In this document: positions 8,713-17,197 of the stretch, in pieces
Layout: every line of letters starts with the position of its first letter
How positions within the stretch are numbered: the stretch's first letter is position 1
Source: Epilithonimonas tenax DSM 16811
GTDB taxonomy: Bacteria; Bacteroidota; Bacteroidia; Flavobacteriales; Weeksellaceae
Direction of reading: 5' to 3'
DNA: 64,000 nucleotides
NCBI RefSeq assembly: GCF_000428485.1
Contig: NZ_AUAA01000014.1
Location: forward strand, 1-64,000
Program-made: the position numbers and the translations under genes
The notes under the pieces: generated by a model
What the model saw: only the letters and a program-made list of their open reading frames with translations
What the model was told of the DNA's origin: nothing
Database searches by the model: none

Positions 8713-9999
8713 ATGGTAAAAAAATTAATAACCGCAGCTTCTCTTGCTTTCATTTTTGGAAATATCAATGCACAAGTTGACAGCCTAAAAATGAATTTCG
8801 ATCTACGAACACGTGCAGAACTCGACAATGGCGCAAGAACATTGATTTCCAAAGGAAAATCTGCTGAAACGACAGTTGTTTCCAGAGCAAGATTCGGGGT
8901 TGATTATTACTACAAAAATCTGGAAGTTTATTTCTCTGCTCAGGATGCAAGAACCTGGGGTGAAACCACTTCTGCCGCCAATAAAAATCAAAATTTTATA
9001 CTCAATGAGGCTTGGGCAAAATATCAGGTTTCAGAAAAATTGGGTTTAAAATTAGGTAGGCAAATTCTTTCTTATGATAACGAAAGATTAGTCGGATCAC
9101 TTGACTGGGCGATGCAAGGACGAAGTTTTGATGCTTTGAAAGGTATTTATAAATTTAATCCAAACTCTAAATTAGAAGCCGTTGTAACGTATAATAACGA
9201 TGACAATGATTTGAATGATTTGCCCGAAAAAGAAATTTACAGCATTGCAGAAGCAGGAGAAATAACAAAATCTTTACAAATAATTCATTATGATTATTCG
9301 GGTAAAAATAAATTTCAGTTTTCTGCGATTGCGATGAATCAGGTTTTGCAAAATCCATCAGGAGCGCATTATGACCTCTTGACGGTTGGAATTAACTCAA
9401 AAAAATATTTAGAAAACATTGGATTCTTCGGTTCTGCTTATTACCAAACCGGGAAAAATACGCTTGCGCAAAGTAAAAATGCTTATCAATTTTCTGCAAA
9501 CGTTGATTTTCTAATTCATTCAAAATTCAATGTAATTTTGGGAACAGAATGGCTTTCCGGCAGAAATTTTGACACAGATTCTGGTGAAAACAAATCGTTC
9601 AGTCCGATGTACGGAACCAATCATTTGCACAATGGTTTTATGGATTATTTTTACTTTGGAAACAGTCATTTCAACAGTTTTGGTTTGAATGATTATTATT
9701 TAAAATCAAATTTAAAATTCAGCCCCAACTCTATTCTACAAGCAAATTTGCACGCTTTTACTTCAAATGGAAAATTGGGATTTGACACTTCTGGAGAAAA
9801 AATCCCTTCTTATTTGGGAACAGAATTAGATTTAGTTTTCACTCATAAAATCGGAAAATCAATTACTGCAAATCTTGGTCATTCTTTTATGTTTTCAGGA
9901 AAAAGCATGGAATATCTGAAGAATGTTCCTGAACCAAAAAACCTGCAAACTTGGTCGTGGATTGCTTTTAGAATCGCTCCGAATTTTAAAATTAAATAA
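8713..9999 (+). CDS. Outer-membrane beta-barrel porin, alginate-export type
   Basis: A 428-residue protein with a cleavable signal (ending FIFGNINAQ, about residue 21) and alternating aromatic strand patterns throughout (YYYKNLEVYFSAQD, KYQVSEKLGLKLGRQ, FGSAYYQTG). RQILSYDNERLVG is typical of the alginate-export/porin families of Bacteroidota. It is the last gene of the narK unit and is followed by a strong terminator. It may pass nitrate or nitrite through the outer membrane, which is suggested by context only. Confidence 0.75.
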   Translation: MVKKLITAASLAFIFGNINAQVDSLKMNFDLRTRAELDNGARTLISKGKSAETTVVSRARFGVDYYYKNLEVYFSAQDARTWGETTSAANKNQNFILNEAWAKYQVSEKLGLKLGRQILSYDNERLVGSLDWAMQGRSFDALKGIYKFNPNSKLEAVVTYNNDDNDLNDLPEKEIYSIAEAGEITKSLQIIHYDYSGKNKFQFSAIAMNQVLQNPSGAHYDLLTVGINSKKYLENIGFFGSAYYQTGKNTLAQSKNAYQFSANVDFLIHSKFNVILGTEWLSGRNFDTDSGENKSFSPMYGTNHLHNGFMDYFYFGNSHFNSFGLNDYYLKSNLKFSPNSILQANLHAFTSNGKLGFDTSGEKIPSYLGTELDLVFTHKIGKSITANLGHSFMFSGKSMEYLKNVPEPKNLQTWSWIAFRIAPNFKIK

Positions 10000-10000
10000 A

Positions 10001-10042
10001 AAAATGTCCTTAGTTTTTCTAATGGAAACTAAGGACATTTTT
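10001..10042 (+). terminator. Rho-independent terminator of the narK unit
   Basis: A perfect 16-base stem (AAAATGTCCTTAGTTT against AAACTAAGGACATTTT) with a nine-base loop, followed by T residues. It lies just after the porin stop codon. Confidence 0.88.
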
Positions 10043-10147
10043 AATTTCATTAATCATTTTTATAAATCATTATCATAGTAAAATAAATAATCGTTTTCAG
10101 CAATTTAGGTATCAAAATTGAATATTAATAAAAACTAATAAAGTCGC

Positions 10148-10155
10148 TATCTTTG
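10148..10155 (+). promoter_or_regulatory. Promoter -7 element of the first rrf2 gene
   Basis: TATCTTTG matches TAnnTTTG and lies 20 bases before the ATG at 10175, so the leader is very short. No clear copy of the AAATAAAAGAC operator is seen here. Confidence 0.5.
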
Positions 10156-10174
10156 CCGACTATAAATTGCACAA

Positions 10175-10612
10175 ATGCTTATATTTTCACATACTTGTCA
10201 ATACGCAATCAAAGCCTGCATTGTACTGGCAACAGAAAAAAGAAAAGTTGGAATTATTGATATTTCCGAAGTCATTGGGACACCAACCGCTTTCACATCC
10301 AAAATCCTTCAACAATTGACAAAAAAACAATTGATCTCTTCCGGAAAAGGAAAAGGCGGCGGATTTTATTTGAGTGATGAACAGTTTGAAAGCCTTACTA
10401 TTAAAGGCATTTATGAAAATTTTGAAGGCAAAGAAGTTCTAACGTCTTGCCTCTTGGGACTGAAACAGTGCAGTGGAGAAAATCCTTGTCCCATCCACCA
10501 TCTGGCGATCGCTGTTAGAGAAAATGTTCTAATTATGTTCCAATATAAAATCAAAGATTTGAAAGATCTTGGAAGCGTGATGCAGATGATGGCTGTGCCA
10601 AGTGATTTGTAA
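10175..10612 (+). CDS. Rrf2-family iron-sulfur transcription regulator (NsrR-like)
   Basis: A 145-residue winged-helix regulator. The N-terminal HTH includes TPTAFTSKILQQLTKKQLI and the wing GKGKGGGFYLS. Three Cys at 92, 99 and 105 (SCLLGLKQC, ENPCPIH) fit the Fe-S binding pattern of NsrR/IscR-type Rrf2 proteins. NsrR-type members lose DNA binding when NO attacks the cluster. The second Rrf2 gene in the window (23646-24077) has Cys at the same three positions. It stands alone and converges on the 600-residue gene with 9 bases between the stops. Confidence 0.85.
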   Translation: MLIFSHTCQYAIKACIVLATEKRKVGIIDISEVIGTPTAFTSKILQQLTKKQLISSGKGKGGGFYLSDEQFESLTIKGIYENFEGKEVLTSCLLGLKQCSGENPCPIHHLAIAVRENVLIMFQYKIKDLKDLGSVMQMMAVPSDL

Positions 10613-10621
10613 ATTCAATAA

Positions 10622-12424
10622 TTATAATTGAGGAACTTTGATTTTTTCCAATTTAAATTTGAAAGATTTCAGGTCAGAAAAAATAGAATCTAATTTCGGT
10701 TTGAAATGATTAGTTTCGGCAAAAAGTTCTTCGTAATAAGCAATTCCTTTCAGCAAATTTCCTTTGAAACTCTCCCACTTTTTCACGTCAGATTTGGTAA
10801 TTTCATCTGAAAATTCCACGATTTCATTTTTGAAATAATCAACATACAACTTCAATTCATTGATGAACAAATGCGGACGGCGGTCATCTTGCAAAACATT
10901 CTCATAGCCATAAATGTGGCGAACCATCTCCGAAAGCGAAACTTCTTTATCAAAAAAACTAAGATTCGGTCCAGGACAAACGACTACGCCTTGCTTCTCT
11001 CCTTTTATCGGCATCTCTAGCTCCAGATACGCAGAATTTGCAAGCCCAACGCAAAGGCAAGATTTGTCTGTAATATTTTTCTTATTTTTCTCGTATTGTT
11101 TATCCGTGAAGTTTAACTTATTAGTTTCCAGTTCATTCAATTTTATATCCTGATATTTTTTGGAAGCCGTACAAGTTCCTTTTGGTGTAAATTCTTTGCT
11201 AAGCGCCAAAAATTTCTTTGGACATGAACTACCAAATTTTTGATTTGAAATATTAAAATCCTTGATTTCATCATTACTCGTTCCTCTGATTGTGTTGAAC
11301 GGAACGCCCAATGGCGACATATTGCTCAGATAATAATCTTCCTCTTTTGCCTTTGTCAGGAGGTTTCTAGTTTCTTGATCTAAAGAAGTTGCTTCCGGAA
11401 CCAGTAAAAAGGGCGAACCCCAGCCCACGCTGTCTGCATTGTAATTGGTTAAAAGAAAATCGTGCTCTTCGGAAGTTCCAACGCCACCTTGTACAGAAAT
11501 TTTGATTTCCAAAGGTTCGGAAGTCGTCATTTTCCCTTTCTGCTCCAAGGCTGATTTCCAAAGGGTAAAAGCCGAAGTTTGAAGCTCGTTTTTCTTTTGT
11601 TTGAATTCTTCCATAATCGGTCCCATCAGAAGTCCGTCGGTTGCGAAGGCGTGTCCACCGCAGTTTAGTCCAGATTCAATTCTGTATTCTGAAACCCAAA
11701 GTCCTTTTTTAGCCAAAAAATTTCCCTGAATCATCGCAGAGCGAAAATCGCTGACTTTCAGAATAATTTTCTTTTTGAGTTCACCGTTTTCATTAGGAAA
11801 AAAATCTTCAAACTCTTCCAGATAACTGTACAATCTTGGATTCATTCCCGCAGAAAAAATAACAGACGATGATAATTTACTGTTCGCAAAACCCCGCAAA
11901 GACGCGTGTGCATCGTTATAAATCGTTGGAAGCTGAACATTATTCACAAAATTATCTTTGTCCACTTTGGTCATAATGTTCACATCGATTTCACCTGGAT
12001 TAAAATTATGATCGATGAAATTTTTGATGCTTTCCGAAAGATTATCTTTTTTGTTGAGGATATTTTGCAAACCATCTTTCAAGCCGGAAGTGCTTGGCAA
12101 CATTCCGATAAACTGTTTGAGAGTTTCTGTATTTTTCGAAATTTCTTCTTTGAAATTCTTAAATTTTTTGGTCACAATATCATCCATCATATCAAGATAA
12201 GCGGTGATTCTCTCCGCTCGGTGGTCTTCGGATTTTATTGAAATTGCAGTGTAATCGAAATTGAATTTTTTGCTGTAAAAATCTCGCATTCTTTCTATGA
12301 TTTCGTCATCGATAATTGAAACTACCGATGAAATCCCAAATTGGGCAACGCGGATTGGACTGTCTATCGTGTAAGCCAATCCCATCACAGGAATATGAAA
12401 ATTGTGTGCAGGTTTTTTGTTCAT
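10622..12424 (-). CDS. Uncharacterised protein with flavin TIM-barrel (nitronate monooxygenase-like) features
   Basis: A 600-residue protein I cannot assign to a named family. The N terminus (HIPVMGLAYTIDSPIRVAQFG) and a central block (GLNCGGHAFATDGLL about 252-266; KISVQGGVGTSEEHDFLL about 308-325; ADSVGWGSPFLLVPEA about 330-345) resemble the phosphate-binding loops of nitronate monooxygenase/FMN TIM barrels. Residues about 70-165 form a long helical insertion. Six Cys (255, 401, 418, 456, 458, 483), two of them in SCLCVG, could bind a metal cluster. No signal peptide, so cytosolic. Its place between an NO-type Rrf2 gene and a haem-copper-like membrane gene suggests work in nitrogen oxide metabolism. 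Confidence 0.6.
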   Translation of the reverse strand: MNKKPAHNFHIPVMGLAYTIDSPIRVAQFGISSVVSIIDDEIIERMRDFYSKKFNFDYTAISIKSEDHRAERITAYLDMMDDIVTKKFKNFKEEISKNTETLKQFIGMLPSTSGLKDGLQNILNKKDNLSESIKNFIDHNFNPGEIDVNIMTKVDKDNFVNNVQLPTIYNDAHASLRGFANSKLSSSVIFSAGMNPRLYSYLEEFEDFFPNENGELKKKIILKVSDFRSAMIQGNFLAKKGLWVSEYRIESGLNCGGHAFATDGLLMGPIMEEFKQKKNELQTSAFTLWKSALEQKGKMTTSEPLEIKISVQGGVGTSEEHDFLLTNYNADSVGWGSPFLLVPEATSLDQETRNLLTKAKEEDYYLSNMSPLGVPFNTIRGTSNDEIKDFNISNQKFGSSCPKKFLALSKEFTPKGTCTASKKYQDIKLNELETNKLNFTDKQYEKNKKNITDKSCLCVGLANSAYLELEMPIKGEKQGVVVCPGPNLSFFDKEVSLSEMVRHIYGYENVLQDDRRPHLFINELKLYVDYFKNEIVEFSDEITKSDVKKWESFKGNLLKGIAYYEELFAETNHFKPKLDSIFSDLKSFKFKLEKIKVPQL

Positions 12425-12505
12425 TATTTATAATATTGATTTAATTGATTCAGTTCCTTGATTTCGCAGTTGTTATGTGAGAAAATAACCGCTTGAAAGT
12501 CCTAT

Positions 12506-12513
12506 CAAATTTA
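12506..12513 (-). promoter_or_regulatory. Possible promoter -7 of the 600-residue gene
   Basis: On the minus strand TAAATTTG fits TAnnTTTG, with TTGAC 21 bases upstream (12533-12537). It lies about 80 bases before the start at 12424. Moderate support only. Confidence 0.35.
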
Positions 12514-12674
12514 AGAATTTCAGCATTATTATGTCAAGAATAGGATCTGTTTTTATACTAAGAAAAAACGATTTATATCATCATAATTTTATCGCAAAAA
12601 TCATTGTTAATTCGATAAAAACAATATGAGAAATTTGATGACAACACTTATGAAAACCAAGCAATTATAAAATA

Positions 12675-13877
12675 TCAGTTTAATTTCAAAGATTTGATAA
12701 AAATTCCAATAGAAATCATAATCACAACCGATACAAGGAGCAACCAATATTTTGCACTTAAAAACGGAATATAAAATATCGAAAATATTCCTGATAAAGC
12801 CAATACAATTTCATTACAAACAATTCCAAAAACCAGCAATAGAATACTGAATTTCAACAATTTATTAAATTCAATTTCTACCAGTTGTAATATTTTCCAA
12901 ATTAAAAATAGACTGATTCCCATTAACAAAACCAAATGCAAATATGCAATCACGATATTAATATTGATAAATGCAAAAACACCCAAAGCCGGAATTGCCG
13001 ACAAACCTTGAAGCAGAAATTTTAAAATAAAGGCGAAACCAAAAACACTGATAAGAAGTTTCTGTACAAAATTTTGATTATTAAAAAGATCCGTTTTTCT
13101 TATCCAATTCAAAAATAAAATTGCGCCGAACAATTGAACTATGGAAATCAGAATAAAAAATCCGTAGAATATTGGGTTCATTTCAATCCATAAAATAGAC
13201 AATCCATAACCTAAAAAACATCCAAAAAACAAAAGATAGAAAATGGTCTTGTTGAGTTTTTCTTCGATTTCAATTCCGAGTTTTTTTAATGAAATCAACA
13301 ATAACCCAATGCAGGAAAATATGAAAAATCCGTTGTATTGATAATGCAAATAAAAATAAGTGGAAGCCCGAAAAAGAACATCAAACTCTTCTTTCTTGCT
13401 GGAAAAATACGCTAATCCGAAAATCCCGATAGCGGAAAATGTGGCAAAAAAAGCGCCTGATTTTAACCACATAATTTCAGGATTTTTATTCGATTTTGTA
13501 TCAATCAACAAAAAAATAAAATACGCAAACCCAGTAAACAAAGCAATCGACGACAAAACAATCGACAACCAAAAATAGCCTCCATAAAGAAATGTGAACA
13601 ACATTCCGTAGGAACCAATTTGATTGGAAATCATTAAATATTGATATTTCTTAAGATTGATTTTTGGGTAATTTTCACTTAAATATTTCGTCACGAATAG
13701 AAAAATTCCCGCCGAAACCCAACCGTAAAATGCAAAATGAGAATGCGATTCCTGCATAAATTTGTGCGTAAATCCGGGCAACGAAAAAGCCATATTGTAG
13801 CGCATCATCACACCGACAACCGATACAACGAAGAAATTGAAAACGCAGATTTTTAACCAAAAATTAAAGTTTTTCAT
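12675..13877 (-). CDS. Polytopic membrane protein related to haem-copper oxidase subunit I
   Basis: A 400-residue protein with about 12 predicted helices. HSHFAFYGWVSAG near residue 45 and YLHYQYNGFF near residue 180 resemble haem-ligand helices of CcoN/NorB-like proteins, and AYLHLVLLMG near 318 adds another His. The segment carrying the Cu/Fe_B ligands is not recognisable, so it is probably not a full oxidase. Similar stand-alone proteins occur near NO genes in Bacteroidota, and NnrS is a functional parallel; both points are from memory. No ribosome-site oddity; the start MKNFNFWLK fits. Confidence 0.6.
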   Translation of the reverse strand: MKNFNFWLKICVFNFFVVSVVGVMMRYNMAFSLPGFTHKFMQESHSHFAFYGWVSAGIFLFVTKYLSENYPKINLKKYQYLMISNQIGSYGMLFTFLYGGYFWLSIVLSSIALFTGFAYFIFLLIDTKSNKNPEIMWLKSGAFFATFSAIGIFGLAYFSSKKEEFDVLFRASTYFYLHYQYNGFFIFSCIGLLLISLKKLGIEIEEKLNKTIFYLLFFGCFLGYGLSILWIEMNPIFYGFFILISIVQLFGAILFLNWIRKTDLFNNQNFVQKLLISVFGFAFILKFLLQGLSAIPALGVFAFININIVIAYLHLVLLMGISLFLIWKILQLVEIEFNKLLKFSILLLVFGIVCNEIVLALSGIFSIFYIPFLSAKYWLLLVSVVIMISIGIFIKSLKLN

Positions 13878-13907
13878 TTCTTATTCAAGATTTCTCAAAC
13901 TCAAAAA

Positions 13908-14048
13908 TTACTCCGGAACATAAATAATTTCACCATTTTCCAGCTCATACGCAATTCCGATTTTTTTGCCTTTTTTGTCAGACGATTTTTTGTCTTCCGA
14001 AGGTGTATATTTATTAATTTTTCCGTCTTCTTTTGTGATAATTTCCAT
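13908..14048 (-). CDS. Small conserved-looking protein, 46 residues
   Basis: A short frame from ATG at 14048 to TAA at 13908. The peptide is hydrophilic, Lys-rich (KKSSDKKGKK) and ends GIAYELENGEIIYVPE. It sits in the 249-base gap between the modC end and the membrane-protein start, on the same strand as both. Composition looks coding, but I know no family, and it could be chance. Confidence 0.45.
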   Translation of the reverse strand: MEIITKEDGKINKYTPSEDKKSSDKKGKKIGIAYELENGEIIYVPE

Positions 14049-14126
14049 ATTATCTTTACCCGGATTTTTCACCAGAAATAATTCAAAGTTAATAAATGAA
14101 TAAATTCGAGAGACTAAAACTTAAAA

Positions 14127-14750
14127 TTAGCTGATTACCAGATTATTTAAACTAACATTTTGAAATTCTCTTTCGTTATGACTAATCATAAAAATCGTTG
14201 AACCTTGATTTTGATTAATTTTCAAAATTTCTTCCATCATCGATTGTCGTAAAGATGCATCAACAGCGGAAAGTGGTTCATCAAGCAAAATAATTTCGGC
14301 ATTCTGAACCAAAGTTCTGGCTAAAGCAACTCTTTGCTGTTGTCCACCAGAAAGTTTCGATGGAAAAACATTTTCCAGAATTTTTAGATTAAATTTTTCT
14401 AAATAATAATCGATTATTTCTGGATTCTTGTCTTTTTGTGCAAAAGCGATATTTTGCTTTACAGTCATATTTGGAAACAAAGCGTAATTCTGAAACATTA
14501 TCGAAATATTTCTTTTTTGAGCTGGCAGAAAAATTCGGTTTTCGGTATCTAATAAAATGGAGTTATTGACTTTAATAAAACCAAAATCTGGGGTAATAAT
14601 TCCTGCTAAAATCTTGAAAAAAGTCGTTTTTCCAATTCCGGAATCGCCCGAAATGTGAATAAAACTTCCCTTTTCAATCATTTCACTAACCTCTAGAAAT
14701 TTGCTTCCGGAAGAAGTGAAAATCTGATGTTTTATATTCAATTCAATCAT
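14127..14750 (-). CDS. modC: Molybdate ABC transporter ATPase, short form
   Basis: A 207-residue ATPase powering molybdate import. It has Walker A GDSGIGKTT (about 33-41), Q loop in MFQNYALFPN, signature LSGGQQQR, Walker B EIILLDEPLSAVD and the switch His in MISHNER. It is about 150 residues shorter than classical ModC because the C-terminal molybdate-sensing (TOBE) domain is absent. Its ATG overlaps the modB stop by four bases (ATGA, 14747-14750), showing translational coupling. Regulation may instead come from the separate ModE-like HTH protein at 29542-29883. Confidence 0.9.
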   Translation of the reverse strand: MIELNIKHQIFTSSGSKFLEVSEMIEKGSFIHISGDSGIGKTTFFKILAGIITPDFGFIKVNNSILLDTENRIFLPAQKRNISIMFQNYALFPNMTVKQNIAFAQKDKNPEIIDYYLEKFNLKILENVFPSKLSGGQQQRVALARTLVQNAEIILLDEPLSAVDASLRQSMMEEILKINQNQGSTIFMISHNEREFQNVSLNNLVIS

Positions 14751-15430
14751 CGGAAGGTGGTAAAATTAATTTTTCGATTAATGCCGTAAATCAATAATAT
14801 AATCAAAAACGAAACTATGAAAAGTACGAATGCATAACGGTTTGCAGCTTCAAAATTAAGTGCCTGAACCTGATCGTAAATTGCGACAGAAGCGATTCGT
14901 GTTTCTTTTGGAATATTTCCGCCAACCATAATTACGATTCCAAATTCGCCGATGCAATGGGCAAAAGTGAGCGCAATTCCCGTGATGAAAGACGTTTTAA
15001 TATTCGGAATCAAAACTTTAAATAAAGTTGTAATTTTAGATTTTCCCATTGTGTAAGATATTTGTCGCAAATCATCACTCAATGCGGAAAAGCCGTTCTC
15101 CAAAGGCTGAATCATAAACGGAAGATTCGCGATAACGCTCGCAACCACAATTCCGTTGAAGGAAAAAGCGAGTCGGACATCAAAGTATTCCTGCAAAAAA
15201 TTTCCGAACGCATTTTCGGGACTGAATGCGACTAACAAGTAATATCCCATCACTGTTGGTGGCAAAACCATTGGCATACAAATTAAAGTTTCGGCGATAA
15301 ATTTCAGTTTAAACCTTGAATAAGTGAGCCAATACGCAACCGGAACACCGATGAATATTAGAATCGTTGTTGTTACCAACGCTAATTTTCCGGTGAGCAA
15401 TAAGGTGTAAATAAAATCCTGATCGAGCAT
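14747..15430 (-). CDS. modB: Molybdate ABC transporter permease
   Basis: A 227-residue inner-membrane permease with about five or six helices and the binding-protein-dependent transport signature in AEFGIVIMVGGNIP-like context (ALTFAHCIGEFGIVIMVGG). PMVLPPTVMGYYLLV near residue 50 is typical of ModB/CysW permeases. It starts the base after the modA stop and overlaps modC by four bases, so modABC is one operon supplying Mo for the cofactor genes at 25-33 kb. Confidence 0.92.
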   Translation of the reverse strand: MLDQDFIYTLLLTGKLALVTTTILIFIGVPVAYWLTYSRFKLKFIAETLICMPMVLPPTVMGYYLLVAFSPENAFGNFLQEYFDVRLAFSFNGIVVASVIANLPFMIQPLENGFSALSDDLRQISYTMGKSKITTLFKVLIPNIKTSFITGIALTFAHCIGEFGIVIMVGGNIPKETRIASVAIYDQVQALNFEAANRYAFVLFIVSFLIILLIYGINRKINFTTFR

Positions 15431-16234
15431 TTAGTTTGAAATTTCTGTTTGATAGCCGTACTTTTCCCAAGTTTGACTGGCTTTTTTACTTGTAATAAAA
15501 TCAAAAAAATCTTTTGCTTCGGTTTGATTTTTACTTTTCAAAACAATTCCACTTTGGGCGATTGGCGAACATTCGCTTGCTGATAATTCGTAGAAATTTC
15601 CCCGTTTCATCATTTCTTTATTTTTAGCATTGGAAAGTGCGATGAATGCGACATCGGCATTTCCTGTTGAAGCAAATTGTGCAGACTGATTGATGTTTTC
15701 TGCCCAAACAATTTTATTTTCAATTTTGGAATATAATCCTGATTTTTTCAAAGCTTCGACCGTGTTTTTTCCATAAGGTGCGAGGTCTGGATTTGCGATG
15801 GCGATTTTTTTTATTTCAGGATTTAAAACCAATTTTACACCTTCGGAAACATTGGCTTTTGAACTCCACAAAGCGACTTTTCCGTAGGTGTAAATTTCAG
15901 AATTTCCGGAAGTTTTATTTTTACTTTTTAGCATATCTGGAAAAGTAGAATCGGCTGATAGAAACAAATCGAAAGATGCTCCGTTTAAAATCTGCTGAAC
16001 CAGCAAACCCGATGAACCAAAAGTAATCTCGACTTTTTTATCTGGATTTTCATTCATATAAATCTGCTTCAATTCTTCCAAAACATCCCGAAGGTTTGCT
16101 GCTGCGGCAACTGAAATTGTAGAATTTTGTTTCGATTTTTGGGTGAAATCAGATTCCGTTTTTTTGCAGTTTAACATCAAAAGTGACATTAAAAATAAGC
16201 AAAAAGAAAGTCTTACATAAATGCAATTTTTCAT
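15431..16234 (-). CDS. modA: Molybdate-binding lipoprotein
   Basis: A 267-residue substrate-binding protein. A lipoprotein signal ends LLMLNCKK with Cys at 23. The mature start (ISVAAAANLRDVLEEL) and TFGSSGLLVQQILNGASFDLFLSAD are hallmark ModA motifs for oxyanion binding. WAENINQSAQFASTGNADVAFIA and GIVLKSKNQ follow the usual order. First gene of modABC; the hairpin at 16271-16293 lies upstream. Confidence 0.93.
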   Translation of the reverse strand: MKNCIYVRLSFCLFLMSLLMLNCKKTESDFTQKSKQNSTISVAAAANLRDVLEELKQIYMNENPDKKVEITFGSSGLLVQQILNGASFDLFLSADSTFPDMLKSKNKTSGNSEIYTYGKVALWSSKANVSEGVKLVLNPEIKKIAIANPDLAPYGKNTVEALKKSGLYSKIENKIVWAENINQSAQFASTGNADVAFIALSNAKNKEMMKRGNFYELSASECSPIAQSGIVLKSKNQTEAKDFFDFITSKKASQTWEKYGYQTEISN

Positions 16235-16270
16235 AAATCATACGAAAAAGAAAGATTTAAAATAAGACTT

Positions 16271-16293
16271 CCTTATCCTTTTCAAAGATAAGG
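16271..16293. promoter_or_regulatory. Hairpin in the modA leader region
   Basis: A seven-base stem, CCTTATC against GATAAGG, with a nine-base loop, 37 bases upstream of the modA start. It could be a weak terminator of the upstream small gene, or an operator or leader element. The known molybdenum-cofactor riboswitch fold is much larger and is not evident. Confidence 0.3.
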
Positions 16294-16337
16294 TTATCCA
16301 TTGAAAATTCAAAAAGAAATTGATTAAATATGTGGAT

Positions 16338-16562
16338 TTAAGCCAGTTTTTCCAAAGTTTTACATTTTTCTTTATCCCCAGATTTTACAACGGAAATATC
16401 AATATATTTTACTGTTCCGAGGCTTGCTTTCTCAAATTGTTTCGCTTTTTTGTCCGCGTAATCGTAGGTGTAACCAACTGCCATCACCACTTTGTGACCG
16501 TTGCAATCGCCCATCGCCAAATATAAATAATCTCCTAATTTTGATTGAATGTTGATGCTCAT
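16338..16562 (-). CDS. Small hypothetical protein, 74 residues
   Basis: A short soluble protein beginning MSINIQSKLGDYLYLAMGDCNG with two Cys (20 and 67). It contains MAVGYTYDYADKKAKQFEKASLG and has no signal peptide. It lies between the hemerythrin gene and modA on the same strand, 32 bases after the former. I do not recognise a family. Coding status is supported by codon pattern and spacing. Confidence 0.55.
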   Translation of the reverse strand: MSINIQSKLGDYLYLAMGDCNGHKVVMAVGYTYDYADKKAKQFEKASLGTVKYIDISVVKSGDKEKCKTLEKLA

Positions 16563-16594
16563 TTTTTTGATTTAATTTAATAATAATCGATTAT

Positions 16595-17047
16595 TTATTT
16601 CCAAAATTCATCATCATAACTATCTTCCTCTTTCTGATGAATCTGGTTGAGCTGATTTCCTATTTCATTCATTTTTTCATCGGATAAATATTCTTCCAAA
16701 TGTGGAAAATACATTCGCTCCTCAAAACGAATATGATTGCGCAACGCATCGGCAAAATCTCCTAAAAGTTTTCTGTCATTAGAATTATTAATGCTTTTCA
16801 ATAATTTTTTAATTTCAATATGTTCTTTTTCCATCTGAACCTGAAGGCTGTTGTTTTCCGTTTCTGGCAGAACGATGTCTTCAATTTCGAAATGTCGGCT
16901 CAGATTTTCTTCCCAATAATGGTTGATGTAATTTTTGATTCTGTCATAAGAAACATTTTTTTTGATTCCCTGACGAATTTTCCAACTGCAAAGCAATCCA
17001 AAGTGGTGATCTCGGGATAGTGGGATAAGATTTTCATTTCTTTTCAT
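16595..17047 (-). CDS. Hemerythrin-like (HHE) domain protein
   Basis: A 150-residue cytosolic four-helix protein with the His/Glu pattern of di-iron hemerythrins: PLSRDHHFGLLCSW, NHYWEENLSRHFEIEDIVL, KEHIEIKKLL, LRNHIRFEERMYFPHLE. Family members bind O2 or NO, or assist Fe-S repair. It lies downstream of the quinol NO reductase but beyond that gene's terminator, so it may have its own promoter. A role in NO defence is inferred from context. Confidence 0.82.
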   Translation of the reverse strand: MKRNENLIPLSRDHHFGLLCSWKIRQGIKKNVSYDRIKNYINHYWEENLSRHFEIEDIVLPETENNSLQVQMEKEHIEIKKLLKSINNSNDRKLLGDFADALRNHIRFEERMYFPHLEEYLSDEKMNEIGNQLNQIHQKEEDSYDDEFWK

Positions 17048-17148
17048 AAGTAGATTTTTATAGTTTTTAATGGTCTTATGTTATCGCCATTTTCTCATTG
17101 GTATTTTGTAACATAAATAATGTAATGGTGATTTCATATTTTAAATTA

Positions 17149-17181
17149 AAAAGAACCGCCACTACAAAAGTGGCAGTTCTC
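17149..17181 (-). terminator. Terminator after the quinol NO reductase gene
   Basis: On the minus strand AGAACTGCCAC and GTGGCGGTTCT pair over 11 bases with a short loop and are followed by a T run. It lies 17 bases after the norZ stop codon. Confidence 0.8.
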
Positions 17182-17197
17182 AGGATTAAATAATTGA

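Noticed and set aside
16235-16337. Molybdenum-cofactor riboswitch before modA
   Set aside because: Only one short hairpin is present; the multi-stem conserved core of that riboswitch is not seen.
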